Of a stretch of 13,153 nucleotides of DNA, positions 5,381 through 12,627 are shown in pieces. Every line of letters begins with the position of its first letter. Position 1 is the stretch's first letter. Both the position numbers and the translations under genes were made by a program. Source of the stretch: Ekhidna sp. Its GTDB lineage: Bacteria; Bacteroidota; Bacteroidia; Cytophagales; Cyclobacteriaceae. Under the pieces are notes generated by a model. It had not been told where the DNA came from and did not search any database. It saw only the letters and a list, made by a program, of their open reading frames with translations. The stretch covers positions 1 to 13,153 of the forward strand of contig JABSPG010000055.1 of NCBI GenBank assembly GCA_013214445.1, read 5' to 3'.

Positions 5381-7129
5381 ATGAAAGCAATTAGATTAAC
5401 AGGTCTCATTCTATTTTTATTCTCATTAGGATTATTTCTGGGTAGTTTTTTCATGTCGAGCTACACGCTTAGTGAATCTACTTTTACTCAAATAGTAAAG
5501 GCGGAACATCAAGAAATCTTGGCTCCTGAAATCTCAAAAATGTATGGAGTGACCTATTCCATAAGTATCCCATTCGTAAATGACATCAATACTGCTGTAG
5601 AAAAGGTCAATACTAAGGCCAGAGCAGAGCAGCGATGGGATCAAGTAATATATGACGACTATGCAGGTGCACTTACTAGAGCATCCTCCACCGGATTTGT
5701 ACCTGAAAATAAATTGCTGGTCTTCTTTTTGATTTATATAGTGGGCGCCATAGGATCCATGATGTTCATTTTGCCCCAAATCAAACTATTAGGACCTGCT
5801 GGAATTAAGAATAACAACATTTTCCACAATGCGCTAAACAACCGAGGATGGATGGGGATACTGACAGGAATATTACTGATCGGATTCTACATTTTATTGT
5901 ATTTCTTCCCCGCATATATCACAAACTGGATCATCATTGTCGATCCGCTCCAAAAAGTATTGAACCCATCGGCATCATCCAGCCAATGGTTCCTATACGG
6001 ATTTCTGTACACATTCGCCGTGATTGTAATGGGAGTACGGATGATAATTAAATATCGTCATAGCAAGTACCAAATCTTCCGGACTTTTAGTGTGATGTTC
6101 TTCCAGCTTGCATTTGCTTTCCTGATCCCTGAGATTCTGGTAAGACTAAATCAGCCCTATTTCGATTTCAAGAATATGTGGCCGCTGGATTATGATTTTT
6201 TTGATGCTTGGCATATCAATACCTTGACCAAAGCAGGAGGTCTGGGAATCTTTATGTTTGTCTGGGGTATCTCGCTTTTTGCTGTGGGTGTACCCGTATT
6301 CGTTTACATTTTTGGCAAAAGGTGGTATTGTTCTTGGGTTTGTGGTTGTGGTGGTTTGGCCGAAACTGCTGGAGATCCATTCAGGCAGCTTTCAGACAAA
6401 TCAACTGAGGCTTGGCAAATTGAAAGATTCATCATCCATGGCGTCTTGGTTTTTGCCATTATTATGACAGGGTTAGTACTCTACAATTTCTATGGAGGGG
6501 ACTTCTATATTTCATTTAACAAATGGCTGATTACCGGAATTCTAGCAATCACTGGTGCAGGACTATATTTCTATCATCGCAAGAAATTTCCTTCGATGGG
6601 TAGCAGAAAAGTCAGAAATGTAGTGATCGGAATCGTCGGTTTTTTCGGACTAGGGGTATTGTTCAGTGAAGTGTCTGTTTTTGCAAAGTATATGCCTGTA
6701 GATGGTAGTAACTTCAGTTTTTCTAGTGGAAACATCAGAACAGTTTATGGCTTTATGATCGGTTCCATATTCTCTGGTGTAGTAGGCACTGGGTTCTATC
6801 CGTTGATGGGAAATCGTGTATGGTGTAGATTCGGCTGCCCGCTAGCTGCTTATTTAGGCCTTGTTCAGCGATTCAAGTCAAGATTTAGAATCACAACAAA
6901 TGGTGGTCAGTGCATCTCTTGTGGCAATTGCTCTACCTACTGCGAAATGGGCATTGACGTAAGGTCGTACGCACAAAAGGGACAAAATATCATCCGTTCT
7001 TCCTGTGTTGGATGTGGTGTTTGTTCTTCAGTTTGTCCGCGAGGCGTCCTTAACCTAGAAAACAGAGACGAAGATGGTCGATTTAACCAACCTATTCTAA
7101 TCGGAAACGATAGTATCTCCGTTAGTTAA
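5381..7129 (+). CDS. Polytopic membrane 4Fe-4S protein, NapH/NosR-like
   Basis: This 582-residue inner-membrane electron-transfer protein is likely the partner of the preceding flavoprotein. An N-terminal membrane segment (about 5-25) is followed by some 80 probably extracytoplasmic residues, then several more membrane segments (about 111-131, 157-180, 203-223, 235-253, 286-311, 349-370, 382-398, 411-434, 455-475). A cysteine cluster CSWVCGCGG (C317, C321, C323) and CRFGCP (C482, C486) resemble the conserved cysteines of NapH and NosR C-terminal regions. Two ferredoxin motifs close it: C511-C514-C517-C521 and C542-C545-C548-C552, the latter with the usual CP. NosR's N-terminal flavin-binding domain is missing and the N-terminal extracytoplasmic part is unfamiliar. 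It could act in quinol oxidation or transmembrane electron transfer; the substrate is unknown. It begins with zero spacing after the flavoprotein gene. Confidence 0.78.
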   Translation: MKAIRLTGLILFLFSLGLFLGSFFMSSYTLSESTFTQIVKAEHQEILAPEISKMYGVTYSISIPFVNDINTAVEKVNTKARAEQRWDQVIYDDYAGALTRASSTGFVPENKLLVFFLIYIVGAIGSMMFILPQIKLLGPAGIKNNNIFHNALNNRGWMGILTGILLIGFYILLYFFPAYITNWIIIVDPLQKVLNPSASSSQWFLYGFLYTFAVIVMGVRMIIKYRHSKYQIFRTFSVMFFQLAFAFLIPEILVRLNQPYFDFKNMWPLDYDFFDAWHINTLTKAGGLGIFMFVWGISLFAVGVPVFVYIFGKRWYCSWVCGCGGLAETAGDPFRQLSDKSTEAWQIERFIIHGVLVFAIIMTGLVLYNFYGGDFYISFNKWLITGILAITGAGLYFYHRKKFPSMGSRKVRNVVIGIVGFFGLGVLFSEVSVFAKYMPVDGSNFSFSSGNIRTVYGFMIGSIFSGVVGTGFYPLMGNRVWCRFGCPLAAYLGLVQRFKSRFRITTNGGQCISCGNCSTYCEMGIDVRSYAQKGQNIIRSSCVGCGVCSSVCPRGVLNLENRDEDGRFNQPILIGNDSISVS

Positions 7130-7134
7130 ATCAA

Positions 7135-8298
7135 ATGAAAAAAGTAAAATTCTTGGTACTCCTCACTGTTTTTGGATGTATCCAAACAGACTTGGAGGAT
7201 CCGTTTGTCCCTACCGTACGAATAGATAATTCCGTGGGGGAAATAGACTTTCGAATTTCAGGTTCATATCCATTAAAGGCTGTATATACAGATGATACCG
7301 GCGAAGAGGTCAATACTGAATTCTCTTGGTCAAGTTCTAATGAAGAAGTTATTTCTCTAGATGGAAACATCGCTTCCGTCCACAGAGAAGGTTTTGCTAC
7401 TCTTAAAGTGTCAGTTAATGGTATTGAAGATGAGCTGACTGTTGAGACACAAACCTCAAGAGGCTCTTTATCCATCTCTGGATCGGTTCCCAAAATCCAA
7501 ATAGGAAATAGTTCATCTTTCAGATTCAACTTTATTGACGCGAATGGAACAACCAATAACATGGCAAATGCAGAATGGTCCTCTTCTGATGAGAGCATAG
7601 CATTCATTAGCCCAGAAGGCTCGGTTAATGCAATCAATCCAGGAACCACAAACATAACGGTGACAGTAGATGGCCTGGGACAAACAGCAACTTTGGACGT
7701 GACAGTAGATCCTGTTGAAATAGATCCAGCAGTTAGGATCTTGTCATTTGCAAAATTTCTCTCCGTTGGGGAGATCTTCCAATTTGAAGCAGATTTCCTC
7801 CGATCCAATGGTCAAGTGGACCAAAATGCGTCCATAAATTGGAGCTCGAGTAATGAGAATGTTTTATCGATCGATGAAAATGGAAGTGTATTAGCTGCTT
7901 CTGGTGGTGTAGCATCTATCACTGCATCTTATAATGGTTGGAATGCCGAGGTGCAGGTTAGCATCGAGGGCGAAGCAAATGAATCTAGAAGTGGTATGCT
8001 GCGTGGAACTGGATATAGTATTGAGGGTTCATTCAGCCTCGAAAAGAACGATGAAGGGGATTTGATTCTCACCATCGAAAACTATAAACCTGATGGCCCA
8101 GGTCCATATTTCTACCTCACGAATCAGGAGAATAACGTCAATAATGGACTCAATTTGGGAGACGCAGGCACAGCAGGAAGTATCTCCATCAATGTGTCTG
8201 AAATCGATGAGTCAGTCCAATTGAACAGTTTCAACTACCTCATGATATGGTGTGAACCTTTCAACGTAAGACTCGGCGTAGGGGCCTTTGACAACTGA
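7135..8298 (+). CDS. Lipoprotein with Big_2-type Ig repeats and C-terminal DM13 domain
   Basis: This is a 387-residue exported lipoprotein (signal MKKVKFLVLLTVFGC, acylated Cys15). Three bacterial Ig-like (Big_2) repeats follow, each marked by WSSS[N/D]E at residues 65, 148 and 236 and by a glycine-rich beta-strand end. The last ~100 residues (about 285-387) match DM13: a start around RSGMLRGTGYSIEGSFSLEK, then LTIENYKPDGPGPYFYL, and the diagnostic IWCEPFNVRLGVGAF with Cys373. DM13 has been proposed as a redox/electron-transfer domain in eukaryotic and bacterial surface proteins, with this cysteine as the key residue. The gene starts five bases after the membrane Fe-S gene, so it is probably part of the same redox pathway. 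The Ig repeats may serve as a spacer. Family calls are good; an electron-transfer role here is inference. Confidence 0.78.
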   Translation: MKKVKFLVLLTVFGCIQTDLEDPFVPTVRIDNSVGEIDFRISGSYPLKAVYTDDTGEEVNTEFSWSSSNEEVISLDGNIASVHREGFATLKVSVNGIEDELTVETQTSRGSLSISGSVPKIQIGNSSSFRFNFIDANGTTNNMANAEWSSSDESIAFISPEGSVNAINPGTTNITVTVDGLGQTATLDVTVDPVEIDPAVRILSFAKFLSVGEIFQFEADFLRSNGQVDQNASINWSSSNENVLSIDENGSVLAASGGVASITASYNGWNAEVQVSIEGEANESRSGMLRGTGYSIEGSFSLEKNDEGDLILTIENYKPDGPGPYFYLTNQENNVNNGLNLGDAGTAGSISINVSEIDESVQLNSFNYLMIWCEPFNVRLGVGAFDN

Positions 8299-8300
8299 TC

Positions 8301-9143
8301 ATGAAAAAGCAAATTACATTCTTTACACTGCTATTAACCGGCTCACTTGTCATTGCTGGTGGAGGCTGGAATAAAAAGAAAGGCAAGTACTTCCTAAAGC
8401 TCAGCCAGTATACAATCATAGCTGACCAATACTTTAATCCAGAAGGAAATATTACGCGGATCAACCCTCGGATTTCTTTTTTCAATACGGCACTTTACGG
8501 TGAGTACGGAATTACAGATAAGGTCACAGCAGAAGTCTATTTCCCTTTTTTTTCAAGATCTGTTCTCAACCAGTTGCAAAAAAGAAATGGTGAACTGGTT
8601 GCAGGAGATGAGGTGTCGTCATTTGGTGACATTAACGTGGGCTTCAAATTTGGAATCAGTCAAAAAGGGCCTACCGTACTTAGCGGGAAAATCACTTTTG
8701 GACTCCCTACAGGTGACGAATCTGGTGGCGAAACAGGAACGTTGCAAACTGGCGATGGAGAATTTAATCAGATGCTTACCCTAGACGTAGGGCATTCATT
8801 TTACCCAGCACCTGTCTACGCGAATGCATCCATTGGATTAAACAATAGAACCAATGGCTTTTCGGATGAATTTAGGTTTTCGTTGGAAGCAGGTTTAACG
8901 CTTAAAAAGTTTATTCTTATTGGTAGACTGATTGGTGTAGAGTCGCTCATGAATGGAGATACGGCAGACAACCCCAACCAGGGCGTCTTCGGGAACAATA
9001 TTGAATATCTATCATTCATGCCTGAATTGGTTTACAAAATCAAAGAAAACTTTGGCGTTTCAGCAGCAGTCGGAACTGCCTTTTCCGGAAGGCAAGTACT
9101 GGCAAACCCATCCTACGAAGTAGGCTTTTTTATAGACATTTAA
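8301..9143 (+). CDS. Outer-membrane beta-barrel protein, paralogue 1
   Basis: This is a 280-residue secreted protein with a signal peptide ending near VIAGGGW, followed by alternating polar and aromatic strands typical of an outer-membrane barrel, and a C-terminal strand ending in an aromatic-hydrophobic motif (YEVGFFIDI). Conserved landmarks shared with the following gene are GGGWNKKKG at the mature N-terminus, a YGEYGITDK strand, the central TGTLQTGDGEFNQM, FSDEFRF, and VESLMNG. No enzyme motif is visible. It resembles the broad 'transporter/outer-membrane' barrels found in environmental bacteria, but I cannot assign a substrate. It starts two bases after the DM13 lipoprotein stop, suggesting translational coupling and a common process such as passage of an ion or redox partner across the outer membrane. 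Confidence 0.65.
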   Translation: MKKQITFFTLLLTGSLVIAGGGWNKKKGKYFLKLSQYTIIADQYFNPEGNITRINPRISFFNTALYGEYGITDKVTAEVYFPFFSRSVLNQLQKRNGELVAGDEVSSFGDINVGFKFGISQKGPTVLSGKITFGLPTGDESGGETGTLQTGDGEFNQMLTLDVGHSFYPAPVYANASIGLNNRTNGFSDEFRFSLEAGLTLKKFILIGRLIGVESLMNGDTADNPNQGVFGNNIEYLSFMPELVYKIKENFGVSAAVGTAFSGRQVLANPSYEVGFFIDI

Positions 9144-9183
9144 GTAGAAACTGAGTTACAAATCCAATAATCATTAAATCACA

Positions 9184-10029
9184 ATGAAGAATCTAACCAT
9201 CTTTCGAGTTTCCCTTATACTTATAGCCCTTTTTACCCTTCCATCATGGGCTGTTGCGGGTGGTGGCTGGACGAAGCAAAAGGGAACAGCGTATTACAAG
9301 GTCTCGCATTGGTGGGTCAATGCGGCAAAACAGTTCACATTTGATGGGACTTCTGCTCCAGCCTTTCAGGAAGGGATTTTTAATAGCTCCATCTTTGCTG
9401 AGTACGGAGTTTCAGATCGCTTTACGGCCATTGTCAATTTACCCTATTCTAAGTCAGCTAATGACATTGAGTCTATCTCAGGAATTGGTGACACAGATGT
9501 AGCATTCAAGTACCGGATCAACAAGATGGATGCTAAGTTCGCTTTTGCAGGCACCCTACTGTTTGGTTTGCCATTGGGAGAAGATGCCGGCGGCACGAAT
9601 GGAACACTGCAAACAGGAGATGGAGAATTTAACCAAATGATGCGCCTAGATCTGAGTAAGTCATTTCAAATAGGATCAGTCAATGCTTATGGCAATATTT
9701 ACTCTGCTTACAATAACCGTACGGACAACTTTTCGGATGATATGAGATTTGGGCTTGAAATAGGTGCTGGGTTTGTTCAAAATCGTATCTGGGCTATTCT
9801 AAGACTGGATGTAGTCGAGTCACTCGAAAATGGTGCAGCGTCTACTGCCTTAAGCGATGGTGCAACAATCTTCGCCAATAATACAGAGTATGTGGCTTAT
9901 ACGTATGAAATAGCTGGATATATCACTGATAAAATTGGAGTATCTGCCGCTACCGCCAGTGTATTCAGTGCTTCAAACATCTTTGCAGCACCCTCCTATT
10001 CTTTAGGTGTATTTCTTGACATGAAATAG
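9184..10029 (+). CDS. Outer-membrane beta-barrel protein, paralogue 2
   Basis: This 281-residue barrel protein is a clear homologue of the gene before it. A signal peptide (MKNLTIFRVSLILIALFTLP and a cleavage site near AVAGGGW) precedes a mature start GGGWTKQKGTAYYKVSHWW. It shares TGTLQTGDGEFNQM, FSDDMRFGLE, VESLENG, and the C-terminal APSYSLGVFLD. The two genes differ most in the loops between strands. The 40-base gap has no visible terminator, so it is likely co-transcribed. The function is unknown; the two barrels may form hetero-oligomers or have separate ligands. The operon seems to end here, as the next gene lies 145 bases on with its own possible promoter. Confidence 0.65.
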   Translation: MKNLTIFRVSLILIALFTLPSWAVAGGGWTKQKGTAYYKVSHWWVNAAKQFTFDGTSAPAFQEGIFNSSIFAEYGVSDRFTAIVNLPYSKSANDIESISGIGDTDVAFKYRINKMDAKFAFAGTLLFGLPLGEDAGGTNGTLQTGDGEFNQMMRLDLSKSFQIGSVNAYGNIYSAYNNRTDNFSDDMRFGLEIGAGFVQNRIWAILRLDVVESLENGAASTALSDGATIFANNTEYVAYTYEIAGYITDKIGVSAATASVFSASNIFAAPSYSLGVFLDMK

Positions 10030-10162
10030 TGTCAATCGACCTGAACCACATAATTGTAATCACATCGTTTCATAACCTTTAGCTAGACTGAAATCGGTGG
10101 CTGAAGTTTAGATTGTTTTCCAATTGTAATGTACAGATAACCATTTCATAACGCTCAAATTC

Positions 10163-10170
10163 TATTTTTG
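10163..10170 (+). promoter_or_regulatory. Putative Bacteroidota -7 element for the PhoD-like gene
   Basis: TATTTTTG matches TAnnTTTG and ends four bases before the ATG at 10175, so the transcript would be leaderless or nearly so. No clear -33 TTTG is present. It is the third case in this window of this motif sitting just before a start codon. Confidence 0.38.
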
Positions 10171-10174
10171 CGGA

Positions 10175-11722
10175 ATGAAAATGAGACTGAAAGAAGCCAG
10201 CCTAGCTTTTATACTTCTGATCATTCTGAGCTGTACCAAGACAGAAAAAATTCCACTTTTTGTTGAAGCAGTAGACCCTCTCAAGGATGAAACTATGGCT
10301 CCATTCTTTCATGGTGTCGCTTCAGGAGACCCTTTATACGATCAGGTTATCATTTGGACACGAGTAACCCCTAAGGAAAAGCTTGAATCTGTAGACGTAA
10401 AATGGGAAGTGGCAGCTGATCGAGACTTTCAAAAAATAATTAAGAATGGAACCTTTAGCACCAACGCAAAAAGAGACTACACCGTAAAAGTAGATGTAGG
10501 TGGCCTGAATGAAGGTACGAGCTATTTCTATCGCTTTTATGCGTTTGATAAACACTCGATGGTTGGAAGAACTATGACCGCACCTAAAAATGCAGAAAGC
10601 ATTTCATTGGGCGTAGTTAGCTGTAGTAACTACGAGTGGGGATATTTCAATGCTTATGGAGCTCTAGCACAAGAAAATCTGAATGCCATCATCCACCTAG
10701 GAGATTATATCTATGAGTATGCCGGCGGAGATTATGGAGACTCTACAATCAATCGAGTGCCTCTCCCAAATAAAGAGTTGATTACCCTGCAAGACTACCG
10801 CACAAGGTATTCGCAGTACAGATTGGACAAAAACTTGATTGCGGCACACGCAATGCACCCTTTTATCAATATCTGGGATGATCATGAAATTGCAAATGAC
10901 TCTTACAAAGACGGAGCACAAAATCATCAGCCTGACGAAGGGAGCTACGAAGAAAGAAAAAGAATCGCTAGAAAGGTCTATTACGAATGGATCCCCATAA
11001 GAGAAGGTGAAAAGCACTATCGAAACTTCCATTTTGGTGAACTGGCTAATTTGATTATGCTAGACGAAAGGCTGGAAGCTAGAACGGCTGTTGCAGACAA
11101 TTTAGAAGATCCTACCCTATTAGATTCTACGAGAACGATGCTAGGAACTGAACAAAGGAATTGGCTACTCAGAAACATTCAAGAATCAGACGCGCATTGG
11201 GAAGTCATTGGCAATCAAGTGGTTTTCTCCTACCTCAATTGGGGATATGAAGATTTCAACATAAACCTTGATTCTTGGGACGGGTATCCGATCGAACAGC
11301 AGATCATTTCAGATGTGCTTAGAGAAGAAGAAAATGTGGTGTTAATCACAGGAGACACCCATACGGCATGGGCATTTGAAGTAACAAACAAGCCACAAAC
11401 TTCCTACAACAGAGAAACGGGCGAAGGTGCATTTGCTGTAGAGTTTGGAACAACCTCTATCAGTTCATCTAACGCAAATGAAAGATCCCCAGATAGTGTG
11501 GTCTTACTGCATGAAAAAAAGATTGTCAATTCTGATTTGAACCCACACGTAAAATGGACAAATATGCGCGACCATGGATACATGATTCTGTCTTTGGACA
11601 CTGAAAGAGCAAGTGCTCAATGGAAATTCATGGAGACCATCAGTGAACCATCTTTGACAATCAAAGAAACACGTACCATGTGGGTAAATAGTGGTGAAGT
11701 AAAGCTGAGATCAGAGCAATAA
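10175..11722 (+). CDS. phoD: PhoD-like alkaline phosphatase/phosphodiesterase lipoprotein
   Basis: This metal-dependent phosphomonoesterase/diesterase is likely used to gain phosphate from organic phosphates. It has 515 residues with a lipoprotein signal ending ILSC (Cys20), so it is membrane-anchored and exported. A fibronectin-like N-terminal domain (about 40-135, HGVASGDPLYDQVIIWTRVT) precedes the catalytic domain. Candidate metal ligands are Cys150 in VVSCSN, and Asp177 and Tyr180 in HLGDYIYEY, which keep the spacing of the iron ligands of Bacillus PhoD. IWDDHEIAND (233-242) and ITGDTHTAW (391-399) complete the site. Two starts, 10175 and 10181, are possible; both keep the signal. It ends 19 bases from a convergent gene. 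No Pho-box is evident. Confidence 0.85.
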   Translation: MKMRLKEASLAFILLIILSCTKTEKIPLFVEAVDPLKDETMAPFFHGVASGDPLYDQVIIWTRVTPKEKLESVDVKWEVAADRDFQKIIKNGTFSTNAKRDYTVKVDVGGLNEGTSYFYRFYAFDKHSMVGRTMTAPKNAESISLGVVSCSNYEWGYFNAYGALAQENLNAIIHLGDYIYEYAGGDYGDSTINRVPLPNKELITLQDYRTRYSQYRLDKNLIAAHAMHPFINIWDDHEIANDSYKDGAQNHQPDEGSYEERKRIARKVYYEWIPIREGEKHYRNFHFGELANLIMLDERLEARTAVADNLEDPTLLDSTRTMLGTEQRNWLLRNIQESDAHWEVIGNQVVFSYLNWGYEDFNINLDSWDGYPIEQQIISDVLREEENVVLITGDTHTAWAFEVTNKPQTSYNRETGEGAFAVEFGTTSISSSNANERSPDSVVLLHEKKIVNSDLNPHVKWTNMRDHGYMILSLDTERASAQWKFMETISEPSLTIKETRTMWVNSGEVKLRSEQ

Positions 11723-11741
11723 ACCCGATTGCTTGCCTGCA

Positions 11742-12527
11742 TTACAGCATTTCAGAGATCACAAATAGAACCAAAAAAAGGATCAAGAAGCCAGGCACTA
11801 ATCCACATGACAGTCGGAAATCTGTGTATTCTCGATGTTTCAATACCACTCCAGAGAAGATCAAAATGATAATCGAAAACGCGTTTCGAAAAACGTAGAT
11901 TGAATTATTGATTGGATAAATATTCTCAGAACCCACCATCTGTATTTTTGCTGGTACTTTAAAGAATAAGGAGTATCTAACGTTTACTAGCTCGGTGTTT
12001 AAGTTTTTGTAATCGTTGAAAAGAGAACGTGAGCAGGTGACCCTGGTACCTTCTTTTGTTGCCAAGCCAGTCTGAAATCTAGTCGTTCCTATTTCCTCGA
12101 TGGTCTCCTCTCGCTGATCAATCTGAAAATAATAGTCTATAGTAAAAAGAAACCCGATGATGAAAAACAACAGATTGACATGTCTCAAATAGACATAAAA
12201 ACGACTCTTTAGCTTCACCAGGAAGATGATCTTCTCCCTTTCTTCTTTTACCCTTCTTGCTTTGTACTCCTCCCTATATCGCTGCTCAGGTCTAGATTTT
12301 TCAATATCTGTCTTTACCGGAACGCCACTCAAGAATAGATCATACAAGTTTCTGGAAGTCACATTTGAAAGCACTTCATAGGCCTCATTAATCAACACCA
12401 TCTTTCTAGCTGCAGACTCATCCGGATTGATATCAGGGTGATACCTTTTTACGAGCCTGCGATAGGAGGCCTTAATTTCCGCCTGCGAAACCGCAGAATT
12501 GACCTCTAGAACTTCATAGTGATTCAT
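11742..12527 (-). CDS. Membrane-anchored J-domain protein
   Basis: This is a 261-residue protein with an N-terminal DnaJ domain (residues 2-65: HYEVLEVN, then RYHPDINPD with the invariant HPD at 30-32, and INEAYEVLSNVTSRNLYD). The J-domain would recruit and stimulate DnaK. A charged, likely coiled-coil linker (about 70-110, rich in Arg, Lys and Glu) follows, then a membrane segment (about 117-134), roughly 80 residues on the other side, and two further membrane segments (about 215-229 and 242-260). It lacks the Gly/Phe-rich region, the zinc fingers and the C-terminal substrate domain of classical DnaJ, so it is a type III J-protein, perhaps placing DnaK at the membrane. Client unknown. It converges with the PhoD-like gene and diverges from a glycosyltransferase. 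Confidence 0.82.
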   Translation of the reverse strand: MNHYEVLEVNSAVSQAEIKASYRRLVKRYHPDINPDESAARKMVLINEAYEVLSNVTSRNLYDLFLSGVPVKTDIEKSRPEQRYREEYKARRVKEEREKIIFLVKLKSRFYVYLRHVNLLFFIIGFLFTIDYYFQIDQREETIEEIGTTRFQTGLATKEGTRVTCSRSLFNDYKNLNTELVNVRYSLFFKVPAKIQMVGSENIYPINNSIYVFRNAFSIIILIFSGVVLKHREYTDFRLSCGLVPGFLILFLVLFVISEML

Positions 12528-12598
12528 GTGAGATAAAGCTAAAGCCAGAATAGTTGCCTTGTGTCATTCAAATGTCATTTTTAATCTAAAGATAAATC

Positions 12599-12606
12599 TA
12601 CCTTTG
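12599..12606 (+). promoter_or_regulatory. Putative Bacteroidota -7 element for the glycosyltransferase
   Basis: TACCTTTG matches TAnnTTTG and lies 21 bases before the proposed TTG start at 12628, which would give a transcript start near 12613. No clear -33 element is seen. Confidence 0.38.
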
Positions 12607-12627
12607 CTCCTTGCTAAAACCACTTGC

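Noticed and set aside
7131..7808. A 225-residue open frame on the minus strand
   Set aside because: It is antisense to the Ig-repeat/DM13 lipoprotein, which has a lipobox, domain matches and operon spacing; the antisense peptide has no recognisable features.
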